Shown here piece after piece: positions 10,702 to 20,000 of a stretch of 20,000 nt of DNA; within the stretch, counting starts at the first letter, position 1; every line of letters begins with the position of its first letter. Both the position numbers and the translations under genes were made by a program. The notes under the pieces were generated by a model. The model did no database searches and was not told where the DNA came from. It saw only the letters and a list, made by a program, of their open reading frames with translations. The DNA is from Nymphaea colorata (Eukaryota > Streptophyta > Magnoliopsida > Nymphaeales > Nymphaeaceae): positions 10,001 through 30,000 of the forward strand of contig NW_022204596.1 in assembly GCF_008831285.2 (NCBI RefSeq), written 5' to 3'.

Positions 10702-11044
10702 ATTAAAAATAAGACTAAGTTTTGATCAAAAGTAGGTAAGTTTCTTTCATGTCAGACAAAGAATAACTAGATTTGTGAGGATTATAACTACTTTTTGAAT
10801 ATATAAATATATATAGCCATTATAGCCATAGCCCTTATTTGTTTAATTAAAAATATGAAATTACGAACTCTGTTTCGACTAAAGACAAAAGCAAGATTGG
10901 CCCGTTCAATTGATTAACTCAATCTACATAAACCCACACCACGCTGGGGTAAGAACTATTAGATATAAAAAAGGGTAACCCACTTTTTCCCGACCAGTAA
11001 GATCATGAGATATTTTGACTTATTTATCGCTTATTTAACACATA
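10702..11044. other. ndhI-ndhG spacer
   Basis: This is 343 bases of AT-rich sequence containing short repeats such as ATATATAGCCATTATAGCCATAGCC around 10808-10832. No tRNA, open frame or convincing promoter is visible. As it lies inside the cotranscribed ndh cluster it is probably an intercistronic segment. Confidence 0.75.
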
Positions 11045-11577
11045 ATGGATTTACCTGCGCCAATACATGATATTCTTTTAGTATCTCTGGGATCAGGTCT
11101 TATAGTAGGAGGTCTAGGAGTGGTATTACTTACCAATCCAATTTATTCTGCCTTTTCCTTGGGATTGGTTCTTGTTTGTATATCTTTATTTTATATTCCA
11201 TCGAACTCTTATTTTGTAGCTGCTGCGCAGCTACTTATTTACGTGGGAGCCATAAATGTCTTAATCTTATTTGCTGTGATGTTTATGAATGGTTCAGAAT
11301 ATTACAATTCTTTTCATTTTGGACTGTCGGAGATGGATTCACTTCGCTAGTTTGTACAAGTATTTTTTTTTCACTAATTGCTACTATCCCAAACACGTCA
11401 TGGTACGGGATTATTTGGACTACAAGATCAAACCAGATCATAGAACAGGACCTGACAAGTAATGTTCAACAGATTGGGATTCATTTATCAACAGATTTTT
11501 ATCTTCCATTTGAACTGATTTCTATAATCCTTTTAGTTTCCTTAGTGGGCGCAATTGCTATGGCTCGCCGGGAATAG
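11045..11577 (+). CDS. ndhG: NAD(P)H-quinone oxidoreductase subunit 6, one base missing
   Basis: NdhG is a small ND6-like membrane subunit. It reads [18 protein letters not shown], then [20 protein letters not shown] and [20 protein letters not shown], with four to five hydrophobic helices. The frame breaks in the T-run at 11317-11320. With one added T the protein continues [19 protein letters not shown] and ends GAIAMARRE at the stop 11575-11577. The span of 533 plus one base gives 177 residues, the normal length. Codon 52 is CCA (Pro) in FYIPSNSYF where Leu is usual, a possible editing site at C11199. Confidence 0.95.
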
Positions 11578-11856
11578 ATACTTAGAATTGGAAATAACAA
11601 ACCAACCAAATAAAATAAAGCAACCTCCGTGTAATTGTTATCGCATCTATCTGTCCACCCTAAATTGGAATATTGTTCATGAGACATATTTCAAAGTTTT
11701 TGTTAGTTCGACGACCCATTTCAGTGTCTTTTTTGGTACTGTATTTCTTATATATATTATATGGATTGATAATTGAATTAGATTCAGTAGAATCTTCTCA
11801 TTTAATTAATCGAATCAGTTGAATTGTTGTTTATATTGAAATGAATCGAGATTGAC

Positions 11857-11862
11857 GAGGAG
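11857..11862 (+). promoter_or_regulatory. Shine-Dalgarno-like GAGGAG before ndhE
   Basis: GAGGAG lies seven bases upstream of the ATG at 11870, an ideal spacing. It supports 11870 as the ndhE start over the in-frame ATG at 11852, which is upstream of the motif, and over the second ATG at 11873. Confidence 0.7.
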
Positions 11863-11869
11863 TTGGTCA

Positions 11870-12175
11870 ATGATGCTCGAGCATGTACTTGTTTTGAGTG
11901 CCTATTTATTTTCTATTGGTATCTATGGATTGATCACAAGTCGAAACATGGTTAGAGCACTTATGTGTCTTGAACTTATACTGAATGCTGTTAATATGAA
12001 TCTCATAACATTTTCTGATTTATTTGATAGTCGCCAATTAAAGGGAGACGTTTTCTCGATCTTTGTTATCGCTATTGCAGCCGCCGAAGCAGCTATTGGA
12101 CCAGCTATTGTTTCTTCGATCTATCGTAACAGAAAATCAACTCGTATCAATCAATCAAATTTATTGAATAAATAA
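11870..12175 (+). CDS. ndhE: NAD(P)H-quinone oxidoreductase subunit 4L, intact
   Basis: NdhE is the ND4L-like membrane subunit. The 101 residues start [20 protein letters not shown] and run through [19 protein letters not shown] to the conserved tail [20 protein letters not shown], with three membrane helices. The frame is unbroken. The start at 11870 gives the family length; an ATG 18 bases upstream adds MTRSWS and is not supported by homologues. Codon 78 is CCA (Pro) in IGPAIVSS where Leu is usual, making C12102 a candidate C-to-U editing site. Confidence 0.97.
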   Translation: MMLEHVLVLSAYLFSIGIYGLITSRNMVRALMCLELILNAVNMNLITFSDLFDSRQLKGDVFSIFVIAIAAAEAAIGPAIVSSIYRNRKSTRINQSNLLNK

Positions 12176-12827
<652 letters not shown>

Positions 12828-12876
12828 TACGTTACAAAAAACTCCCCTTGAATCCATTTGATTCCTCTTTACCGAC

Positions 12877-12921
12877 AAAAACCCGTACTCGATAAATAAA
12901 AAAATCCGAGCGCGGGTTTTT
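12877..12921. terminator. Stem-loop between psaC and ndhD
   Basis: The arm AAAAACCCGTACTCG (12877-12891) pairs with CGAGCGCGGGTTTTT (12907-12921) across a 15-base AT-rich loop, with one G-T wobble and one mismatch. It lies 49 bases after the psaC stop and 32 before the ndhD ATG. In plastids such hairpins usually define and protect processed 3' ends rather than ending transcription, so this is a candidate psaC 3' end or psaC/ndhD processing site. Confidence 0.7.
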
Positions 12922-12952
12922 CTGGTCAAATCAAAGTGTATTTGTCTTTACT

Positions 12953-14452
12953 ATGAGTGATTTTTATTGGTTAACAATCATTGTTGTTTTGCCCATATCC
13001 GCGGGTTCCTTAATTGCTCTTTTCCCTCATAGAGGAAATAAGGTAGTTCGATGGTATACTATCTGTATCTGCTTATTTGAACTCCTTCTAACGACCTACG
13101 TATTCTGTTATCATTTTAAATTGGACGATCCATTAATCCAATTGGAAGAAGACTTTAACTGGATAAATATTTTTGATTTTCACTGGAGACTCGGAATCGA
13201 CGGACTTTCTATAGGACCCATTTTATTGACAGGATTTATCACTACTTTAGCTACTTCAGCGGCTTGGCCAGTTACCCGAAATTCGCGATTGTTCCATTTC
13301 CTGATGTTAGCAATGTACAGTGGTCAAATAGGATCATTTTCTTCTCGAGACCTCTTACTTTTTTTCATCATGTGGGAATTAGAATTAATTCCTGTTTACC
13401 TACTTTATCCATGTGGGGAGGAAAGAAACGTCTGTACTCAGCTACAAAGTTCATTTTGTACACTGCAGGAGGTTCCATTTTTCTCTTAATGGGAGTTCTA
13501 GGTATGGGTTTATATGGTTCCAATGAACCAACATTAAATTTTGAAACATTAGCTAATCAATCGTATCCCGTGGCATTGGAAATAATATTTTATTTGGGTT
13601 TCCTTATTGCTTATGCTGTCAAATCACCGATCATACCTTTACATACATGGTTGCCAGATACCCATGGAGAGGCGCATTACAGTACATGTATGCTTCTAGC
13701 TGGAATCTTATTAAAAATGGGAGCATACGGGTTGGTTCGGGTCAATATGGAATTATTACCCCACGCCCATTCCATATTTTCTCCTTGGTTGATGATAGTA
13801 GGGACTATTCAAATAATCTATGCAGCTTTAACTTCTCTTGGTCAACGCAATTTAAAAAAGAGAATAGCCTATTCTTCCGTATCTCATATGGGTTTCATAA
13901 TAATAGGAATTAGTTCTATAACCGATGCGGGACTCAATGGAGCTATTTTACAAATCATCTCTCATGGATTTATTGGTGCTGCACTTTTTTTCCTGGCAGG
14001 AACAAGTTATGATAGAATACGTCTTCGTTATCTTAACGAAATGGGGGAATAGCTATACTAATGCCAAGAATCTTTACGATGTTCAGTAGCTTCTCAATGG
14101 CTTCTCTCGCATTACCAGGAATGAGTGGTTTTGTTGCAGAATTTGTGATATTTTGGGAATAATTACTAGCCCAAAATACCTTGTAATGTCAAAAATACTA
14201 ATTACTTTTGTAATGGCAATTGGAATGATATTAACTCCTATTTATTCATTATCTATGTCACGCCAGATGTTCTATGGATACAGGTTATTCAATGTTCCCA
14301 AGTCTCACTTTGTGGATTCTGGACCACGAGAAATCTTTATTTTGATGTGTATCCTTTTACCTATAATAGGTATTGGTATTTATCCAGATTTCGTTCTTTC
14401 ACTATCAGTTGACAAGGTAGAAACTATTCTATCTAATTACTTTCATGGGTAG
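12953..14452 (+). CDS. ndhD: NAD(P)H-quinone oxidoreductase chain 4, three bases missing
   Basis: NdhD is an antiporter-like proton-pumping membrane subunit of NDH. It reads [20 protein letters not shown] and includes [32 protein letters not shown] and [20 protein letters not shown]. Three breaks are seen, each one base short: T-run 13404-13406, G-run 14043-14047 and T-run 14151-14154. The span of 1500 plus three bases gives 500 residues, the family length, ending [12 protein letters not shown]. The start is a genomic ATG; many angiosperms have ACG here and edit it. Nucleotide 383 of the gene (C13335, codon 128 TCA in [10 protein letters not shown]) coincides with the known S128L editing site of Arabidopsis ndhD. 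Confidence 0.96.
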
Positions 14453-14615
14453 CTTTCATGGATGGATTTTTTTATGGTTATGGGCAGCACAGAAGATCCA
14501 ATCCAATAATCCTGCACTGCTGTTTACAAACAAATCAATCGTTGGCTAGACCAATCAAAAGGAAAAGAAGATTTTTCCTTCTATCAAGTCAAAAATGCAA
14601 TTAAATGAAGGAAAT

Positions 14616-14671
14616 TGTAATCAGAAATATCTGTAGTTTTTATTATTTAACTACAGATATTTCTGATTACA
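14616..14671. terminator. 23-bp perfect stem-loop between ndhD and ccsA
   Basis: The arm at 14616-14638 (core CAGAAATATCTGTAGTT) is the exact reverse complement of 14649-14671, with a 10-base loop, TTTATTATTT. It lies between the convergent 3' ends of ndhD (+) and ccsA (-), so the folded RNA can protect the 3' end of either transcript. That is the usual role of plastid intergenic hairpins. It is AT-rich and has no long T-run, so processing or stabilisation is more likely than intrinsic termination. Confidence 0.88.
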
Positions 14672-14711
14672 TATATATCTTTCACCTTATACATATAATG
14701 TATAAATGAGA

Positions 14712-14741
14712 TAATAATATTATGGTTAATAATATTATGGT
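14712..14741. repeat. 15-bp tandem duplication, AT-rich
   Basis: TAATAATATTATGGT occurs at 14712-14726 and again directly at 14727-14741 without mismatch. The core AATAATATTATT-like sequence is partly palindromic. It is a likely slippage product. Confidence 0.9.
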
Positions 14742-14814
14742 ATATGAGAGGGGTATATGAGAATGAAAGGGTATGTGTACAATCTTCTATGTATTCTGCA
14801 GTTTTTTTCTTCAA

Positions 14815-15741
14815 TTAGATGTTTAATGTGAATGAACCATAACTATGTAGCCCTCTTCCTAATAGATTGACCCCAAAATAGCAGATCCAAATTATAAGAA
14901 ATCCCATAGAAGCCACAATTGCTGAATTTGCACCTTGCAAACTTTTATTTGTTCTAGTATGTAAATAAATCGCGAATACGGTCCAAGTAATAAATGCCCA
15001 GGTTTCTTTGGGGTCCCAATTCCAATAAGATCCCCATGCCTCATTAGCCCATACTGCTCCTGAAAGAATACCTATAGTTAAAAGGGTAAAACCCAAGCCA
15101 ATGACACGATAACTCCAAGAATCCAATCGCTGAGTCAATTGATACCTGTGATAATTTCTAAACGAAAAATTCACGTATTGGGTCTCATCAAAAGAAAATG
15201 AACTAATTAATAAATGATTGGTTTTACCGAAAATATCTATCTTTCTTCTAAACGTAATGACCAGGAGAGTTATGGATAATAATGATCCACATAAAAGAGC
15301 TGCATAGCTCAACAACATCATACTTACGTGCATCATTAACCAACGGGATTGGAGAGCAGGCACTAATATTGCGGATTGATGCATTTTAGTTAAAAGACCC
15401 GAAGTGGCAAAGCCTTGGGTTAAAATAGCGCTTGGGGCGGTTATTTTACTGAAAAAATTCTTATAGTTTCTAAAATATGGAACTATATGAATAAGGGAGA
15501 AACTCCATGAAAGGAACATTAATGATTCATATAGATCACTTAATGGTACATGTCCCGAATAAATCCAACGAGTAACTAATAATCCTGTTATACAGAAAAA
15601 AGTAGCTATCATGCCTTTTTCTGACGAATCACATAGTCCTACAATTTCATAGACCAAGGTCATCAGATGAGTAGGAATCACAATTGAAATGATCGAAAAA
15701 GATATGTGAGTTAATATATGTTCTAAAGTTGCAAATATCAT
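14815..15741 (-). CDS. ccsA: Cytochrome c biogenesis protein CcsA, intact
   Basis: CcsA (ycf5) works with Ccs1 in system II haem attachment, delivering haem across the thylakoid membrane to apocytochromes f and c6. On the minus strand it starts [20 protein letters not shown] at 15741; an in-frame ATG two codons earlier (15747) is also possible. The haem-binding WWD-type motif is visible as [18 protein letters not shown], and conserved histidines lie in [20 protein letters not shown] and YLHTRTNKS. Several hydrophobic membrane segments alternate with a variable loop ([19 protein letters not shown]). There are 308 residues with no frame break, close to the family length. The stop is at 14815-14817. 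Confidence 0.97.
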   Translation of the reverse strand: MIFATLEHILTHISFSIISIVIPTHLMTLVYEIVGLCDSSEKGMIATFFCITGLLVTRWIYSGHVPLSDLYESLMFLSWSFSLIHIVPYFRNYKNFFSKITAPSAILTQGFATSGLLTKMHQSAILVPALQSRWLMMHVSMMLLSYAALLCGSLLSITLLVITFRRKIDIFGKTNHLLISSFSFDETQYVNFSFRNYHRYQLTQRLDSWSYRVIGLGFTLLTIGILSGAVWANEAWGSYWNWDPKETWAFITWTVFAIYLHTRTNKSLQGANSAIVASMGFLIIWICYFGVNLLGRGLHSYGSFTLNI

Positions 15742-15855
15742 AAACAATCATTTTTGTTTTTATAGTTATAAAAAAAGGGAACCCTTCCTTAATTACCGAA
15801 TGTAAATATGGTATCGAATTAAAGGATCCGTTGTGTCCTTTTTTGTTTTAGAGAA

Positions 15856-15935
15856 TGCCGCCACTCGGACTCGAACCGAGATGCTCTAGCACTGCTTCCT
15901 AAGAACAGCGTGTCTACCGATTTCACCATGGCGGC
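15856..15935 (-). tRNA. trnL-UAG: tRNA-Leu (UAG)
   Basis: The minus strand folds as an 80-nt leucine tRNA with a long variable arm. The acceptor GCCGCCA pairs with TGGCGGC, followed by the discriminator A. The anticodon arm is CTGTT-CTTAGGA-AGCAG with anticodon TAG and one G-U pair. The T arm is CTCGG-TTCGAGT-CCGAG. The gene lies between ccsA and rpl32, its usual place, and reads CUN leucine codons in plastid translation. Confidence 0.98.
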
Positions 15936-16351
15936 TTGTTCGAAGTAATACTAACTCATGCATATTCAATCGTCGATATTGAGAGGTTCAATGCAATTGC
16001 AATAGATGATTATTGAATCAATCGAAGAATAGCCATTCAAGTCAATATTGAAGGTTCCATAATTGTTACTAGCTTACCTTAAAGCTTAGTAATAGTGAAT
16101 CGATGGGGAAAATAGTGAATCGATGGGGAAAATGGCAATCCCCATCTCGCAAATCATATAAAAATGCACTCTATTCACTATATTGAACCTTGTATCTTGC
16201 GTCTAATAACGCCCTTTAAAACACAAATAGTGCCATTTGAGGGCCCAATATATGATACAGAATCATTAATTTATCCAATCATTGATTGATGTTGATTTAG
16301 ATCATTTGAAGGGTTTCTTATCACATTATTATTATTCTTTGCTTTTTTATT
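15936..16351. other. trnL-UAG - rpl32 spacer
   Basis: This is 416 bases of AT-rich sequence with a 20-bp tandem duplication at 16091-16130. I looked for trnP-GGG, which gymnosperm plastomes can carry here, and saw no cloverleaf. No gene or firm promoter is seen. Confidence 0.75.
16091..16130. repeat. 20-bp tandem duplication
   Basis: AATAGTGAATCGATGGGGAA is present twice back to back (16091-16110 and 16111-16130), identical in both copies and followed by a partial third start (AAT). It is a typical spacer slippage repeat. Confidence 0.95.
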
Positions 16352-16509
16352 TCATTTTTTTTGTCGTACAAAAAAACCTTTTGAATAACCGGTAGAAATG
16401 GATTTAGCTAAAGAAAAAGCTTTTACCGCTGCCCAATATCCCTTTCTCTTCCAAAAATTTCTACGAATATGCTTTTTTGATATAGAAGTACGTTTTTTGG
16501 AACCGCCAT
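16352..16509 (-). CDS. rpl32: Large ribosomal subunit protein L32 (bL32c), one base missing
   Basis: L32 is a small basic protein of the plastid 50S subunit. On the minus strand, ATG at 16509 opens MAVPK. The frame then breaks in an A-run (T-run on the + strand at 16493-16498), where six bases stand in place of seven. With one base added the protein reads [40 protein letters not shown] and [12 protein letters not shown], stopping at 16352-16354. The span of 158 plus one base is 53 codons including the stop, 52 residues, normal for the family. The uncorrected frame would stop after 28 codons, which is implausible for a ribosomal protein whose full sequence is preserved in the next frame. Confidence 0.95.
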
Positions 16510-17130
16510 GCAAAAATGAACTTTTCTAAGTTGAATGTGAAAGACATGTATTGTTCAAAATAGATCATTAATTCTTTCTATTCATATATCTATTATTTAG
16601 TTTATAGATTTTCTTCATAACATACAAATATGCGCATATAGCATATAATAGGGACTAAACTAAATTATTGCTAGGGACTCAAACTCAAGTTGGAGAATAA
16701 AAAGAAAGGAGATTCGATTCGCTAGGTATAACTCTCATAGAAAAAAATAGTTATCTTTTTTCTCTTTTTGAAGTATTCATTATCATTATTATTGCATACA
16801 ATGAAAATCTCAGAAGAAAGAAAATTGTACTAATTGTTTCATATCTCCATTCATTAGGATCGATGGTATCAACTACCGATGAAATCGACCCCCGCAGATA
16901 AATAATATAAAAAAAAAATAAATAAAATAAAAGGTTACAATTCCTATCTCAGTCTATTTCAAATAGACCATATATATAACCTACATATACCTACCGTCGT
17001 AATACATTTAATAACAATAACCAGAAATTAATTACCTACATGAGATAAAACAATAAGATTTTCTCTACCAATTGATCCCATTAAAGCATAGCGCCCCCAC
17101 GATTCGAATAATACTTTTGTTCAATGATCC

Positions 17131-17152
17131 ATTACTTGAACATTACTTGAAC
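17131..17152. repeat. 11-bp tandem duplication
   Basis: ATTACTTGAAC is repeated directly at 17131-17141 and 17142-17152. A related CTTACTTCACC motif occurs twice shortly after (about 17178-17200). Confidence 0.85.
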
Positions 17153-17170
17153 TTGATTAAGGCAATTTAA

Positions 17171-17214
17171 GTAACCTCTTACTTCACCTTCTTACTTCAC
17201 CCATATGGGAGGTT
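17171..17214. repeat. Short inverted repeat
   Basis: GTAACCTC at 17171-17178 is the reverse complement of GAGGTTAC at the end of the segment. The enclosed loop holds the TTACTTCACC repeats and the palindrome CCCATATGGG. An 8-bp stem around a 28-base loop is weak on its own. Confidence 0.5.
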
Positions 17215-17627
17215 ACAAGTATCATAGAATTTCCCACAAGTTCTGGTGGAAGCCAATCAATCAGTTTCAAATTAAATTTAAATTAGTTAATGATTTTGGA
17301 TAAAAGATCTTGTTGGGTTGAGTTATTTGCGGATCTCATGATCCATATCAAAAGCTAATAATTACTTCACCCCTAGTATTAAGCAATAATTTGCTTAATT
17401 ATATCATTTGACCAATTCAATTGTAACTCCTTGGGTCAAATTTTAAATAGTCGAGGAAGAGCGAGATTAATAAAAAAGAATATTCTTTTCGTATCCTTAT
17501 TTTGGTTTGTGTTAAAAAAAAAAATAAATAAGAACTGGTGATGAATGTGAATTGGGAACAATAATTAATATAATTAATTAGAAGAAAATAGAGGAAAAAG
17601 GTTTGATTTAATTTTATTATTATGGTT

Positions 17628-19862
17628 ATGGAACGCACATATCAATATGCATGGATTATACCTTTCGTTCCGCTTCTAGTTACTATGTTAATAGGATTGG
17701 AACTCCTGCTTAATCCGACAGCAACAAAAAATATTCGTCGTATATGGGCTTTTCCCGCTGTTTTATTGTTAAGTATAGTTATGGTCTTTTCCACTAAGCT
17801 GGCGATCCAGCAAATCAATGGTAGCTCAATTTATGAATATCTATGGTCTTGGAGCATCACTAGTGATTTTTCCTTAGAATTCGGCTACTTGATTGATCCA
17901 CTTACTTCTATTATGTCGATATTAATCACTACTGTTGGAATCCTGGTTCTTATCTATAGTGATAATTATATGTCTCATGACCGAGGATATTTGAGATTTT
18001 TTGCTTATATGAGTTTTTTCAATACAGCGATGCTGGGATTAGTTACTAGTCCCAATTTGATACAAATCCATATTTTTTGGGAACTAGTGGGAATGTGTTC
18101 CTATCTGTTAATAGGTTTTTGGTTTACCCGACCAATTGCAGCAAATGCCTGTCAAAAAGCGTTTGTGACCAATCGTGTGGGGATTTTGGTTTATTATTAG
18201 GAATCCTAGGTTTTTATTTAATAACAGGTAGTTTCGAATTTCAGGATTTATTCGAAATATTCAATGATTCGATCATTAATAACAATGAGATGAATTCCTC
18301 ATTTGCTACGCTTTGTGCCTTCTTATTATTCCTCGGTGCAGTTGCTAAATCTGCGCAATTCCCACTTCATGTATGGTTACCTGATGCTATGGAGGGACCC
18401 ACTCCTATTTCGGCTCTGATACATGCGGCTACTATGGTAGCCGCAGGAATTTTTCTTGTAGCTCGGCTTCTTCCTCTTTTCATAGCCATACCTTACATAA
18501 TGAATATCATATCTTTGATAGGTGTAATAACGGTACTATTAGGAGCTACCTTAGCTCTTGCTCAAAGAGATATTAAGAGAAGTTTAGCTTATTCCACGAT
18601 GTCTCAATTGGGATACATTATGTTAGCTTTGGGTATAGGTTCTTATCGAGCCGCTTTATTCCATTTGATCACTCATGCTTATTCTAAAGCATTATTGTTT
18701 TTAGGGTCTGGATCAATCATTCATTCCATGGAACCCATTATTGGGTATTCTCCGACTAAGAGTCAGAACATGGTTCTTATGGGCGGTTTAACTAAATATA
18801 TGCCAATTACAAAAACAACTTTTTTTTAGGTACACTTTCTCTTTGTGGTATTCCACCCCTCGCTTGTTTTTGGTCCAAAGACGAAATTCTTAATGATAGT
18901 TGGTTGTATTCACCGATTTTTGCGATAATAGCTTTCTACACAGCAGGATTAACTGCATTTTATATGTTTCGTATGTATTTACTTACTTTCGAAGGGCATT
19001 TACGTAGTCATTTTCAAAATTACAGCGGACACACAAATAGTTCCTTCTATTCAATATCCATATGGGGGCAAGAAGGTTCCAAACCTGTTAGCAGCAATTT
19101 GCTTTTAACAACAAGGAATAATAATGACAAGTCCTCCTTTTCCAATTGCTCGTTTTCTAATACATATAAAATTGCCGGTTATGTAAGAACCATGCGATCA
19201 TCTTTTAGTACTCATTTTTTCAAAAAAGACTCTCATACTTTACTATATCCGCATGAATCGGACAATACCATGTTATTTCCCCTGCTTATATTGGCCATAT
19301 TTACTTTGTTCGTTGGATGCATAGGAATTAATTTCGGGCACGAAGTAATGGAGGTTGACATATTATCAAAATGGTTAACCCCATCGATGAAACTTTTCCA
19401 TCAGAATTCAACTGATGAAGATTGGTATAAATTTTTGACGAATGCATTTTATTCAGTTAGTATAGCCTACTTCGGAATATTTATAGCATCTGTTCTATAT
19501 GGGTCTGTCTATTCAGATCGACAAAATTTGTACTTAATCAATTCATTTGCTAAAATAGATTCTAAAATGAGAATTCGTTTAGAACAAATAATAAATGTCA
19601 TATACAACTGGTCATACAATCGCGGCTACATAGACGTTTATTACGAAAAGTATTCATTAGGGGTGTACGAGGATTAGCTCAACTAACTCATTCTTTTGAT
19701 CGACGAGTCATTGATGGAGTTACTAATGGGATTGGCGTTGCAAGTTTCTTTCTAGGAGAAGGTATTAAATATATAGGGGGGGGTCGAATTTCCTCTTATC
19801 TATTCTTATATTTAGCTTGTGTATCAATAGTCCTACTAATTTACTATTACTATTTTTTCTAA
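17628..19862 (+). CDS. ndhF: NAD(P)H-quinone oxidoreductase subunit 5, three bases missing
   Basis: NdhF is the largest antiporter-like membrane subunit of the thylakoid NDH complex. The start at 17628 gives [18 protein letters not shown]; an in-frame ATG two codons earlier (17622) would add MV. Conserved blocks are [58 protein letters not shown] and [19 protein letters not shown]. Breaks, each one base short, are at the G-run 18179-18182, T-run 18820-18827 and G-run 19660-19663. After the last, the conserved tail [17 protein letters not shown] ... ISSYLFLYL continues to the stop TAA 19860-19862. The span of 2235 plus three bases gives 745 residues, the usual size. Codon 148 is CAT (His) in LIQIHIFWE where Tyr is usual, a possible editing site at C18069. 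Confidence 0.96.
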
Positions 19863-19879
19863 ATAGTATTTTATTAAAG

Positions 19880-20000
19880 CTAAAGTATTTCTATAGTATA
19901 TAGAAATAGATCTTTCATAACCCGAGTTCTTAGAAGTAAGAGATAAGAGGGACCTATAGAAAATGTGGTTAGAAATCCATAATAAAGTCCGACCATAACG
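19880..20000 (-). pseudogene. ycf1: Truncated 5' ycf1 copy at the IR/SSC border (partial)
   Basis: On the minus strand the IR copy of ycf1 enters from the right edge of the window. It reads [20 protein letters not shown] and LLLRTRVMK in one unbroken frame, then leaves the IR at 19911 and continues in unique sequence as [10 protein letters not shown] to a stop at 19880-19882. Its start codon lies beyond the window. It would encode only about 60 residues, so it is a border fragment and not a working gene. It ends 17 bases after the convergent ndhF stop without overlapping it. Its frame is intact where the left copy (380-382) is broken. Confidence 0.92.
19911..20000. repeat. Start of the second inverted-repeat copy, JS border at 19910/19911
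   Basis: These 90 bases are the reverse complement of 343-431 with one extra base (AAAA at 19960-19963 against TTT at 380-382). Similarity ends abruptly at 19911, which sets the SSC length at 19479 bases (432-19910). Confidence 0.96.

Larger units (their letters stand above)
14453..14814. other. Spacer between convergent ndhD and ccsA
   Basis: This is 362 bases between two genes that face each other. It contains the long inverted repeat at 14616-14671 and a 15-bp tandem duplication at 14712-14741, both listed separately. No gene or tRNA is visible. Confidence 0.85.
16510..17627. other. rpl32-ndhF spacer, AT-rich
   Basis: This is 1118 bases between the divergent rpl32 and ndhF genes, among the most variable spacers of angiosperm plastomes. 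It contains long A/T runs, an 11-bp tandem ATTACTTGAAC at 17131-17152 and a small inverted repeat at 17171-17214. Promoters for both genes should lie here, but I cannot point to a convincing -35/-10 pair. The open frames in it are short and look random. Confidence 0.8.

Noticed and set aside
15936-16351. trnP-GGG or rpl21, as in some non-angiosperm plastomes
   Set aside because: No cloverleaf or ribosomal-protein frame can be drawn in this spacer.
17400-17627. -35/-10 promoter for ndhF
   Set aside because: TTGACC and AT-rich hexamers occur, but no pair has convincing sequence and spacing in this AT-rich spacer.

Overview
This is chloroplast DNA from a land plant, almost certainly an angiosperm. 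It holds the whole small single-copy (SSC) region (about 432-19910) flanked by the ends of the two inverted-repeat copies (1-431 and 19911-20000). The evidence is the classic plastid order ycf1 - rps15 - ndhH - ndhA - ndhI - ndhG - ndhE - psaC - ndhD (all +), ccsA - trnL-UAG - rpl32 (all -), ndhF (+), together with AT-rich composition, a group II intron in ndhA, and a last 90 bases that are the reverse complement of 343-431. No chlL, chlN or trnP-GGG is seen near the usual gymnosperm positions, which favours an angiosperm. I cannot name the family or species.

Layout: 1-280 is the IR spacer upstream of ycf1. 281-6051 is ycf1 (TIC214), which crosses the IR/SSC border only about 150 bp into the gene. 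6490-6751 is rps15. 6890-14452 is the ndhH-ndhA-ndhI-ndhG-ndhE-psaC-ndhD cluster. 14453-14814 is the spacer between convergent ndhD and ccsA and carries a near-perfect hairpin. 14815-15741 is ccsA, 15856-15935 trnL-UAG and 16352-16509 rpl32. 16510-17627 is an AT-rich spacer. 17628-19862 is ndhF. 19880-20000 is the truncated ycf1 copy of the other IR. Six ndh genes plus ndhF encode the membrane and connecting arms of the thylakoid NDH complex (cyclic electron flow around photosystem I). psaC is the Fe-S subunit of photosystem I itself, ccsA attaches haem to c-type cytochromes, rps15 and rpl32 are ribosomal proteins, and ycf1 is linked to protein import.

The dominant oddity is that most longer genes are broken by single missing bases. 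The missing bases lie mostly in homopolymer runs and are always losses, never gains. Putting one base back at each site restores family-typical lengths exactly (ndhH 393 aa, ndhD 500 aa, rpl32 52 aa). The breaks hit essential genes (ycf1, rps15, rpl32) as well as ndh genes. One is absent from the other IR copy (TTT at 380-382 against AAAA at 19960-19963). The most economical reading is uncorrected homopolymer deletion error in the assembly, not gene decay. ndhA (across its intron), ndhE, psaC, ccsA and trnL-UAG are intact. I found no novel biological system. The real biological points of interest are the IR border position, ycf1 low-complexity repeats, small tandem duplications, intergenic hairpins and several likely C-to-U RNA editing sites.
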